Shown here piece by piece: positions 1-4,670 of a DNA stretch of 6,658 nucleotides. The notes beneath the pieces were generated by a model that did no database searches, was not told where the DNA came from, and saw only the letters and a program-made list of their open reading frames with translations. This stretch comes from Psychrobacter sp. (lineage in GTDB: Bacteria; Pseudomonadota; Gammaproteobacteria; Pseudomonadales; Moraxellaceae), in assembly GCA_029264635.1 (NCBI GenBank), contig JARIAA010000268.1, positions 1 through 6,658 of the forward strand, given 5' to 3'. Every line of letters starts with the position of its first letter. Position 1 is the stretch's first letter. A program made the translations under genes and the position numbers.

Positions 1-2
1 AG

Positions 3-362
3 CTAATCAAAGTTGTGGGCGATAGAATGGTTGTGCTCTCAGGTGACGATGCTACAGCGGTCGATTTAATGAAAATGGGCGCTAAAGGTAATATCTCTGT
101 GACTGCCAAAGTCGCACCCAATGCCATGAGCAAAACCTTTTTAGCGGCTTTGCGCGGCGACTTTGATAGTGCAAACAAAGTGCACGACGTCATCAAGCAT
201 TTACACCGCGATTTATTTATTGAGTCAAGCCCTATTCCAGCAAAATACGCGTTACATAAAATGGGTATGATAGACACGGGTATTCGTCTGCCGTTAGTAT
301 GGCTTGCCAAAGCGCATCACGCGACCATCGATACTGCATTAGTACGGGCGAACTTACTATAA
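3..362 (+). CDS. dapA: 4-hydroxy-tetrahydrodipicolinate synthase, C-terminal part (5' end outside window)
   Basis: This is the last 119 codons of DapA, which condenses pyruvate with aspartate semialdehyde in the cytoplasm, the first committed step of lysine and diaminopimelate synthesis. The frame is open to the left edge, so the GTG at 15 is an internal valine and not the start. Recognition rests on the SGDDATA segment followed by GNISVTAKVAPN, which match the SGDDASA and GVISVTANVA segments of E. coli DapA around the substrate pocket. The C-terminal helices include FIESSPIPAKYALHKMG, and the protein ends in the family-typical NLL. The Schiff-base lysine and the catalytic tyrosine lie upstream, outside the window. 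The E. coli protein is 292 residues, so about 60% is missing. No clear terminator separates it from the lipoprotein gene 88 bases downstream, which suggests one dapA-lipoprotein-purC unit. Confidence 0.95.
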   Translation, partial: LIKVVGDRMVVLSGDDATAVDLMKMGAKGNISVTAKVAPNAMSKTFLAALRGDFDSANKVHDVIKHLHRDLFIESSPIPAKYALHKMGMIDTGIRLPLVWLAKAHHATIDTALVRANLL

Positions 363-450
363 ATTTTCGGCTAAAAATTAATGATAGAGGTAACCAAGTC
401 GATTGGTGCTGTATCTACATGAGTGTCGATTGCTAACTTTAAGAGATCCT

Positions 451-774
451 ATGATGAAAACATCATTTACTACCCCAAAACGCCTAAGCGCGATACTTGC
501 TATCGTTTTAAGCAGCACTTTAGTATTAAGTGGCTGTCAAGCGACCAAAGAGCTACTTGGTAAGCGAGACAATGGCAGCTTAGAGTATCAAGACAGCAAA
601 AAGCTTGCGCCATTAGAGCTACCCGTTGACCAAGAAACCGCGCCCTTTGTTCCTCTATATGCAACGCCAACTCTTGGGGCAAATACCCTTAAGCTACAAA
701 ATGAATCGGGCAAACAGTATCAGCTACCAAAGCCTGAGCGTGCTGTTTCTGTGACTGCTGCCCCTGCCAATTAA
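451..774 (+). CDS. short BamC-like (NlpB-like) outer-membrane lipoprotein
   Basis: A 107-residue lipoprotein. The signal peptide has basic residues K3, K10 and R11, a hydrophobic stretch at about 12-26, and the lipobox LSGC with lipidated Cys29. Residue 30 is Gln rather than Asp, which by the E. coli +2 rule favours the outer membrane. The mature part is only about 79 residues, with the segment NGSLEYQDSKKLAPLELPVD and then PFVPLYATP. This resembles the extended N-terminal region of BamC, which in E. coli contacts BamD of the outer-membrane protein assembly complex. The position between dapA and purC is that of E. coli bamC. The two helix-grip domains of BamC (about 344 residues in E. coli) are absent, and only 88 bases remain before purC. 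I chose ATG 451 (or 454) because AAGAGA lies at 441-446 and the signal peptide follows; the in-frame upstream ATG at 403 would bury it. The BamC assignment rests on synteny and a weak resemblance. Confidence 0.75.
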   Translation: MMKTSFTTPKRLSAILAIVLSSTLVLSGCQATKELLGKRDNGSLEYQDSKKLAPLELPVDQETAPFVPLYATPTLGANTLKLQNESGKQYQLPKPERAVSVTAAPAN

Positions 775-862
775 CGAGGTAGACCTTCTTATATACCGTC
801 AGTTTTTTGGCGCTCGTTACGCGTTTTTATCATATCAGTTTGAATAAATAGGATCCTCCACT

Positions 863-1576
863 ATGCAAAAGCAACAACTGCTCTATAAAGGTAAAGCAAA
901 ATCTGTCTATGAAACGGATGACAGTGATTTTCTGATTTTACATTTTCGTGATGATACCTCCGCCTTCGATGGCAAGCGAGTTGAGCAGTTAGCCCGTAAA
1001 GGGGAGGTCAATAACCGCTTTAATGCGTTTATTATGCAAAAACTAGCGGAAGCGGGTATCGAGACGCATTTTGAAAAGCAATTATCAAACGATGAGGTGT
1101 TGGTAAAGCGCCTTGATATGATTCCGGTGGAATGCGTAGTACGTAACTTTGCAGCAGGCAGTTTGGTGCGTCGTCTAGGATTGGAAGAGGGGCAGGCACT
1201 CACTCCGCCTACCTTTGAGCTGTTTTATAAAGATGATGCGCTCGGTGATCCTATGGTCAATGAGTCACTAGCGGTGTCGTTAGGCTGGGCCAATAAAGAG
1301 CAATTGGCACAGATGCAAAAGCTTACTTATCAAGTGAATGACGTGCTCAAAGCATTGTTCGATGCTGGCGGATTAATGCTCGTAGATTTTAAATTAGAAT
1401 TTGGTGTATTCCATGACCGTATCGTCTTAGGTGATGAGTTCTCACCAGATGGTTGCCGTATTTGGGACAAAAACACTAAGAAAAAGCTGGATAAAGATCG
1501 CTTCCGTCAATCATTAGGTGATGTCATTGAAGCCTATGAAGAAGTTGCGAGCCGTATTGGGGTGCCATCAAACTAA
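863..1576 (+). CDS. purC: phosphoribosylaminoimidazole-succinocarboxamide (SAICAR) synthase
   Basis: PurC joins aspartate to CAIR using ATP to make SAICAR in de novo purine synthesis (cytoplasm). The protein is 237 residues, the same length as E. coli PurC. Visible family landmarks are the N-terminal nucleotide-binding segment YKGKAKSVY (8-16), RDDTSAFDGKR (29-39), the first SAICAR synthetase signature PVECVVRNFAAGS (88-100) and the second signature LVDFKLEFG (173-181), followed by DEFSPDGCRIWD, which in the family contributes to metal and nucleotide binding. The ATG at 863 follows AGGA at 850-853 with a 9-base gap. The gene is intact and ends 38 bases before a strong terminator. It lies downstream of the dapA and bamC-like genes, as in E. 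coli. No convincing PurR box or separate promoter was seen in the 88-base gap upstream. Confidence 0.97.
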   Translation: MQKQQLLYKGKAKSVYETDDSDFLILHFRDDTSAFDGKRVEQLARKGEVNNRFNAFIMQKLAEAGIETHFEKQLSNDEVLVKRLDMIPVECVVRNFAAGSLVRRLGLEEGQALTPPTFELFYKDDALGDPMVNESLAVSLGWANKEQLAQMQKLTYQVNDVLKALFDAGGLMLVDFKLEFGVFHDRIVLGDEFSPDGCRIWDKNTKKKLDKDRFRQSLGDVIEAYEEVASRIGVPSN

Positions 1577-1614
1577 GGTTTTGATAAACCATTGATTTTA
1601 AGAGGCCATCAATG

Positions 1615-1643
1615 AAAACTGAGCCATGTGCTCAGTTTTTTTT
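1615..1643 (+). terminator. intrinsic terminator of purC
   Basis: A perfect 10-bp stem, AAAACTGAGC (1615-1624) with GCTCAGTTTT (1630-1639), has a 5-base loop CATGT. A run of eight T covers 1636-1643. It begins 38 bases after the purC stop and should end the dapA-lipoprotein-purC transcript. Confidence 0.92.
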
Positions 1644-1697
1644 GACAAAATTCCACTCAAGACCTCGTTAATAATTGTGCTCAATACCTGCGTCCAT

Positions 1698-1727
1698 TTT
1701 TATGATAGTTTATTCTTATCATAAAAT
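1698..1727 (+). promoter_or_regulatory. AT-rich 10-bp inverted repeat and possible -10 element upstream of the glycosylase gene
   Basis: TTTTATGATA (1698-1707) and TATCATAAAA (1717-1726) form a perfect 10-bp inverted repeat with a 9-base spacer, 21 bases before the glycosylase start. TAAAAT at 1722-1727 could be the -10 hexamer; the -35 at the matching distance (TTTATG, 1699-1704) is poor. A TTGACA at 1642-1647 overlaps the purC terminator tail but has no good -10 at normal spacing. The repeat could be an operator over the promoter or simply a hairpin in the leader; the sequence does not decide. Confidence 0.35.
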
Positions 1728-1747
1728 ATAAGACCCAAGGTTAATGA

Positions 1748-2440
1748 ATGCGAAAACCCAATAAATTTAATCCAGATATAAACTCTGAATCTTCTACCTT
1801 GATGAAAGAGTCCTCTGCCAAATCTTTTGTTTTAGAACCGACCTGGTTTAACCGTCCAACCTGTGTCGTTGCCGCTGACCTGATTGGCAAGGTGCTGTGT
1901 CGACGACTGACGGATAGTGATGGGGTGGTAAAGATCTTGCGGGCACGTATCTCTGAAACCGAAGCTTATATTGGTGAAGATGACGCTGCTTGTCATGCAC
2001 ATGCAGGCACTCGTACGTCGCGTACCGAGATTATGTATGAGCAAGGTGGGGTGTTTTATGTCTACCTGACTTATGGCATACATCATATGCTCAATTTAAT
2101 CACGGGTCCTGCAGAGTCACCCGAGTCGGTACTCATACGAGCAGGATATCTAACCGATAACAGTGATCGATTGCAAGATGAGCAGCAGCTTAGTACTGAT
2201 AAGCAATTGACTCACCTAAAGCAGCTGGCAGGCCCTGGTAAATTAACGAAGCGTTTACAAATTGATCGCACGTTATACGGTCAACCTATCGCGCCGATAG
2301 CAGATCTTTGGGTTGAAGATGATGGCTGCACACCGCCCATCTCACTGCGTCCCCGTATTGGCATCGATTACGCTGGCGAAGCAAAGAGCTGGCTACTGCG
2401 TTACGTATGGACAGACCATCCTTCGTTGTCAAAGAAGTAA
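1748..2440 (+). CDS. DNA-3-methyladenine (alkyladenine) DNA glycosylase, AAG/MPG family
   Basis: A base-excision repair enzyme predicted to remove alkylated purines such as 3-methyladenine, and perhaps hypoxanthine, by cleaving the N-glycosidic bond. The 230-residue protein aligns by eye with human AAG. ETEAY at 70-74 carries E72 (human catalytic E125) and Y74 (Y127), and H83 matches H136. YVYLTYG (104-110) gives Y106 (Y159), N116 matches the flipped-base pocket residue N169, R131 matches R182, and GPGKLTKRL is at 162-170. It belongs to the eukaryote-like AAG fold, not to the TagI or AlkA families. The ATG at 1748 has AAGG at 1737-1740 with a 7-base gap. A second ATG, codon 19 (1802), would remove a hydrophilic tail of no recognisable function and remains possible. 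All key residues are present. It is probably co-transcribed with the NIF3-like gene 55 bases downstream. Confidence 0.92.
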   Translation: MRKPNKFNPDINSESSTLMKESSAKSFVLEPTWFNRPTCVVAADLIGKVLCRRLTDSDGVVKILRARISETEAYIGEDDAACHAHAGTRTSRTEIMYEQGGVFYVYLTYGIHHMLNLITGPAESPESVLIRAGYLTDNSDRLQDEQQLSTDKQLTHLKQLAGPGKLTKRLQIDRTLYGQPIAPIADLWVEDDGCTPPISLRPRIGIDYAGEAKSWLLRYVWTDHPSLSKK

Positions 2441-2495
2441 GAGACGTTATTATTCCCCAACACTTCTTTACTAAATTAAAGTTATGAGGTAATCG

Positions 2496-2807
2496 ATGTA
2501 TAAGCTAACGGTTTTTATTCCAGACGATGCTTTAGAGCAAGTTAAGTCAGCACTGTTCGATGCTGGTGCTGGCACCATTGGTAACTATGAGCAATGCTGT
2601 TGGCAGGTACAAGGTGCTGGGCAGTTTATGCCACTTGCTGGCAGTACACCGCATATTGGTCAGCCTGACTGCCTTGAGATGGTCAATGAATGGCGCGTTG
2701 AGATGGTGGTCAGCGACAAGGTGATACAAGCAGTGATTGGCGCGCTAAAAGATGCTCATCCTTATGAGACGCCAGCTTATGATGTGATTAAGGTGTTAGA
2801 TTTTTAA
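2496..2807 (+). CDS. small NIF3/YqfO-like (CutA1-like fold) protein of unknown function
   Basis: A 103-residue protein of the COG3323 type, a stand-alone version of the small domain inserted in larger NIF3/YqfO proteins such as Bacillus YqfO and related to the CutA1 and PII-like ferredoxin fold. Visible hallmarks are the opening YKLTVFIPDDALEQVKSALF, GAGTIGNYEQCCWQ (24-37), GQFMPLAGSTPHIG (42-55), the strand EWRVEMVV (65-72) and the signature HPYETPAYDV (88-97). The molecular function is not established for the family, and no catalytic role should be assumed. The start at ATG 2496 is supported by GAGG at 2486-2489 with a 6-base gap. The gene follows the glycosylase gene without an intervening terminator, so it probably shares its promoter. 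No plus-strand terminator with a T-run was found in the 100 bases after the stop. Confidence 0.88.
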   Translation: MYKLTVFIPDDALEQVKSALFDAGAGTIGNYEQCCWQVQGAGQFMPLAGSTPHIGQPDCLEMVNEWRVEMVVSDKVIQAVIGALKDAHPYETPAYDVIKVLDF

Positions 2808-2857
2808 TACGGTCGTTTTCGTAGCAAGCAAGAAAATTTTTATCCTCATAAAATCAC

Positions 2858-2899
2858 AAAAAAAGGTCAAATAAAACCATAGACTGGCTTATTTGACCT
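2858..2899 (-). terminator. minus-strand intrinsic terminator
   Basis: A perfect 11-bp stem pairs 2864-2874 (AGGTCAAATAA) with 2889-2899 (TTATTTGACCT) around a 14-base loop. On the plus strand it is preceded by seven A (2858-2864) and not followed by T, so it works as a terminator for transcription on the minus strand. It lies 31 bases beyond the stop of the broken minus-strand gene at 2930-3068, which is the transcript it probably once ended. It may also partly stop plus-strand readthrough from the NIF3-like gene. Confidence 0.7.
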
Positions 2900-2929
2900 C
2901 GGTACCAAGGCTTTAACGGCACCAAAAGT

Positions 2930-3068
2930 TTAGCTGAGTAGGCAGTCTATCAATAATGAATCTTTTTCGATTTTAATACCCTCTAAGTCAGGATAGCTAA
3001 GCTCAATATATATTCTTGGCCATCACGTTTGTCCTCAATTTAACAAAGTCATCGTTTCCCTTTTGTAG
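2930..3068 (-). pseudogene. frameshifted 3' remnant of an unrecognised minus-strand gene
   Basis: No intact frame exists here, but three short minus-strand frames read as one natural protein tail. LQKGNDDFVK is read from 3068 to 3039, then after a shift EDKRDGQEYI from 3036 to 3007, then after a second shift ELSYPDLEGIKIEKDSLLID, followed by CLLS and a TAA at 2932-2930. The second shift falls in an AT dinucleotide run (plus strand 3006-3014), consistent with a 2-base expansion. The first falls in an A-run near 3039-3041, consistent with loss of one base. The spacing to the terminator at 2858-2899 fits a former gene end. I do not recognise the family. Upstream (3069-3180, minus) there is only a short open stretch closed by stops, so the 5' part is lost or the gene was short. 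A sequencing error is an alternative explanation for one shift but less likely for two. Confidence 0.42.
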
Positions 3069-3462
3069 TCAAATAATAAAAATAAATGTTACTCTTGCGA
3101 GCGATGATTCTTATACTCGTAATAATTTCTTACATCTAGATGATAATCCACAGAGTTTGTTAACAAATGTCGGTAATGTTATTAAAATGTAAATAAAATA
3201 CTAAAGTGAGCAATGATTCATTGTTTTAATCAATAGGTATGGTGCCTTAAGAAAATTAAGACAGTTGACTCTCATTAATAACAATACACTGCTACAAAGA
3301 TAAATCTTGCACAGCATGGAGCTGTATCAGCATAGCAAGCAAGGAAGTTTATTCCAGTAGTGCGTTATTATTTTTAGATAGGTATGAAATCTAGTAATGG
3401 CTATGAAAAATTAACATCACATTGTTAATCTAATGAAATCCTATTTGCGATTATAATATTCG
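3069..3462. other. AT-rich intergenic stretch with no supported gene
   Basis: About 390 bases without a credible gene on either strand. The longest open stretches are about 30 codons and lack a start with a ribosome binding site. The AT-rich DNA just upstream of the GacA-type palindrome at 3463 could bind nucleoid proteins such as IHF or H-NS, as reported for rsm promoters in Pseudomonas, but I found no good consensus site. Confidence 0.5.
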
Positions 3463-3480
3463 TGTAAGCATATGCTTACA
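3463..3480 (+). promoter_or_regulatory. GacA-type upstream activating sequence
   Basis: TGTAAGCATATGCTTACA is a perfect 18-bp palindrome. It matches exactly the GacA box (TGTAAG-N6-CTTACA) known upstream of rsmX, rsmY and rsmZ in pseudomonads and of csrB-type genes in related bacteria. Its centre lies about 65 bases before the predicted start of the non-coding RNA, the usual distance for response-regulator activation. This predicts control by the GacS/GacA (BarA/UvrY) two-component system, whose genes are not in this window. Confidence 0.85.
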
Positions 3481-3500
3481 TGAATTGACGCTTACGCGAC

Positions 3501-3532
3501 TTAACATGAAGGCAAGAATTTGACATTATAGT
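3501..3532 (+). promoter_or_regulatory. probable core promoter of the CsrB/RsmZ-like RNA
   Basis: TTAACA (3501-3506) is one mismatch from the -35 consensus and is separated by 17 bases from CATTAT (3524-3529). The overlapping TATAGT (3527-3532) is a better -10 but has a 20-base spacing. Either places the start at about 3534-3539. An imperfect core promoter fits an activator-dependent gene. The exact start is not decided by the sequence. Confidence 0.55.
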
Positions 3533-3545
3533 CACACGGCATTAG

Positions 3546-3761
3546 GGAGTGTGGCTCAGGGAACGAGTTCACCGTATCAAGGATGATACCATGTCTGTTG
3601 ACATCAGGACGATAACAACAGAGCATGTAAGGACACTGAACTTTTGCTAGTGGTAGCTAATACCAATAACTTGTAGTACGGATGGGCAGGATGCCTAATA
3701 TCGCCATATACAGAACCTTGTGCAAGGATGCATGAAGTAACGTCGCGATAGACAACATGGA
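3546..3761 (+). repeat. array of nine GGA (CsrA-binding type) motifs in short hairpins
   Basis: Nine GGA triplets occur in 216 bases, each embedded in a variant of A-N-GGA or CAGGA, and at least seven can be placed in loops of 5-11 bases by local pairing. The flanking stems differ in sequence, so the loops are conserved by motif rather than by duplication. This distributed pattern is the binding surface expected for several CsrA dimers. The motifs at 3631 and 3680 have little local pairing and may be single-stranded. Confidence 0.8.
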
Positions 3762-3767
3762 TAGTTG

Positions 3768-3811
3768 ACAATAAAACCGCATAACAAGATTTTGTTATGC
3801 GGTTTTATTGT
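3768..3811 (+). terminator. strong intrinsic terminator of the CsrB/RsmZ-like RNA
   Basis: A 20-bp perfect stem pairs 3768-3787 with 3792-3811 around the loop GATT. The core is ACCGCATAACAA with TTGTTATGCGGT, and the descending arm contains TTTTATTGTGT in place of a pure T-run. The ascending arm is A-rich in mirror image, so the element should also stop minus-strand transcription that passes the csbD-like terminator. Confidence 0.9.
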
Positions 3812-3883
3812 GTCAAGTTATTATAAAAATTCTAATTATTAAAGAACGTTAAAAAATCATAAGGCAATAGCTAGCTCATAAAA

Positions 3884-3922
3884 AATAAAAAAGCCACATG
3901 AGTAACATGCAGCTTTTTTATT
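3884..3922 (-). terminator. intrinsic terminator of the csbD-like gene (bidirectional shape)
   Basis: AATAAAAAAGC (3884-3894) pairs with GCTTTTTTATT (3912-3922). An inner CATG/CATG stem (3897-3900 with 3906-3909) has loop AGTAA across a 2x2 internal mismatch. Read on the minus strand it ends in TTTTTTATT, 68 bases after the csbD-like stop. The same shape would act on plus-strand readthrough from the small RNA. Confidence 0.8.
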
Positions 3923-3989
3923 AATTAAATAGCTAAGACAATCGACGTACTAACTGCCATTCAAGTATAGCTTTTACCTAGATAATAGA

Positions 3990-4193
3990 TTAATAGTCGT
4001 TTTCACGGCGCCACTCATCTACAGCACGCTCAGCGTCATCTTTACTATGACCATAGCGCTCTTGCACACGGCCCACTAGCTTATCACGGCTGCCTTCAAT
4101 ATGGGTCATATCGTCGTCAGTCAGATCAGCCCACTTTTGCTTAACTGCGCCCTTCAACTGTTTCCATTCACCTTTTAAAGTATGTTCGTTCAT
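3990..4193 (-). CDS. CsbD/YjbJ-family stress-associated protein
   Basis: A 67-residue hydrophilic protein of the CsbD family, similar by eye along its whole length to E. coli YjbJ. Shared features are the opening N-x3-L/G-KGEWKQLKGAVKQKW, the segment LTDDDMTHIEGSRDKLVGRVQERYG and a charged C-terminal helix with DEWRRENDY. It is a cytoplasmic, probably helical and partly disordered protein. Family members are induced by general stress, but the molecular role is unknown. Two in-frame ATGs exist, at 4199 and 4193. The only good ribosome binding site, AAGGGA (minus strand 4206-4201), is 1 base from the first and 7 bases from the second, so I take 4193. That also matches the YjbJ N-terminus. It is a single gene, divergent from the TetR-family gene and convergent with the small RNA. 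No clear promoter was recognised. Confidence 0.9.
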   Translation of the reverse strand: MNEHTLKGEWKQLKGAVKQKWADLTDDDMTHIEGSRDKLVGRVQERYGHSKDDAERAVDEWRRENDY

Positions 4194-4317
4194 TGTCATA
4201 TCCCTTATTTTAGTTTTAAATTATTTTCAAGCGATTATTTTATTCGCTCTATAACGTTTTGTATTCGATATTCAGTAGCAATGTTCAATCTTTTATAAGC
4301 TAACTGATATGGTCTAA

Positions 4318-4361
4318 TATAAACATTGGAGACTATGTTGTCTGTATACTGAATGTTTATA
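4318..4361. repeat. 10-bp inverted repeat with 24-base spacer
   Basis: TATAAACATT (4318-4327) and AATGTTTATA (4352-4361) are perfect inverted copies separated by 24 bases. It could be a paired regulator site or a cruciform-forming element. No T-run follows on either side, so it is not a standard terminator. Confidence 0.5.
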
Positions 4362-4546
4362 GTGTTACATCATGATAGTAATCTTCGCTTATATGTTATA
4401 GATACGACATTTGTGTAATATTAATAACGATTTCTTTATATGCTACCTAAAACCCTATCAGAGTTTGACGTGTTATCACTCAATCGAACCAAATTTTCAA
4501 GCCATAAATAATGGCACAAAATTAATTGTAGACTTATCTATCAATT

Positions 4547-4564
4547 AACTATAGCCTTATAGTT
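4547..4564. promoter_or_regulatory. candidate operator: palindrome AACTATA-GCCT-TATAGTT
   Basis: A perfect 7-bp inverted repeat with a 4-base spacer gives an 18-base site, a size typical of TetR-family operators. It lies 107 bases before the TetR-family start codon, so it is a plausible autoregulatory site. AT-rich DNA makes chance palindromes common, so this is weak. Confidence 0.3.
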
Positions 4565-4670
4565 GAAATAGTCTCTGTCTTTATACCTGCTCATTAGTAC
4601 ATCCTGGCAATAATAAGTCCTAGACAGACAGCTTGTTTCATATTCTTTAAAAGATCAAGGCAGTCTAATA

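Larger units (their letters stand above)
3534..3811 (+). ncRNA. CsrB/RsmZ-family CsrA-sequestering small RNA
   Basis: A non-coding RNA of about 275 nt, predicted to bind and titrate the translational regulator CsrA/RsmA. No reading frame with a ribosome binding site crosses it. It holds nine GGA motifs (first G at 3546, 3560, 3581, 3607, 3631, 3680, 3689, 3726 and 3759). Two sites read CAAGGATG (3578-3585 and 3723-3730), matching the CsrA-preferred CARGGAUG. Others are CAGGATG (3687-3693) and CAGGACG (3605-3611), as in the E. coli CsrB repeats. Most sit in hairpin loops: CACAC/GTGTG (3533-3553), GGCTC/GAGTT (3553-3569), GTATC/GATAC with loop AAGGAT (3574-3589), CTGTTG/CAACAG enclosing ATC/GAT with loop AGGAC (3595-3621), GGC/GCC with loop AGGAT (3685-3695), TGC/GCA with loop AAGGAT (3721-3732) and CAAC/GTTG (3753-3767). 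The upstream GacA box and the strong terminator complete the family architecture. Length is closer to CsrC (about 245 nt) than to RsmZ. The 5' end is approximate. Confidence 0.85.
4207..4670. other. AT-rich intergenic region between divergent csbD-like and tetR-like genes
   Basis: About 460 bases with no supported gene on either strand. It must contain the promoters of both divergent genes, but no hexamer pair stands out clearly. Two inverted repeats (4318-4361 and 4547-4564) are listed separately. Confidence 0.6.

Noticed and set aside
15..362. Complete small gene starting at GTG 15
   Set aside because: The frame stays open to the left edge and the protein is clearly the C-terminal part of DapA, so the GTG is internal.
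403..450. Longer lipoprotein start at ATG 403
   Set aside because: The extra 16 residues would precede the signal peptide, and the ATG at 451 has a nearby AAGAGA and fits a normal lipoprotein leader.
809..828. Possible terminator between the lipoprotein gene and purC
   Set aside because: Only a 3-bp GCG/CGC stem with a 7-base loop precedes the T-run, too weak to call.
907..1203. 98-codon minus-strand frame inside purC
   Set aside because: It is antisense to a fully conserved gene, has a low-complexity Ser/Arg-rich product and no ribosome binding site.
3118..3134. Second GacA-like site (CGTAAT-N5-CTTACA)
   Set aside because: Only one half matches, the spacer is 5 rather than 6, and no RNA-like GGA array or terminator follows.
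3303..3405. Roughly 30-codon open stretch on the plus strand upstream of the small RNA
   Set aside because: There is no start codon with a ribosome binding site and no recognisable protein pattern; open stretches this short are expected by chance.
3534..3811. RNase P RNA, tmRNA or 6S RNA as the identity of the non-coding RNA
   Set aside because: None of their hallmark segments (the GAGGAAAGTCC core, the tRNA-like ends, the long 6S open duplex) are seen, whereas the GGA loops and GacA box fit the CsrB family.
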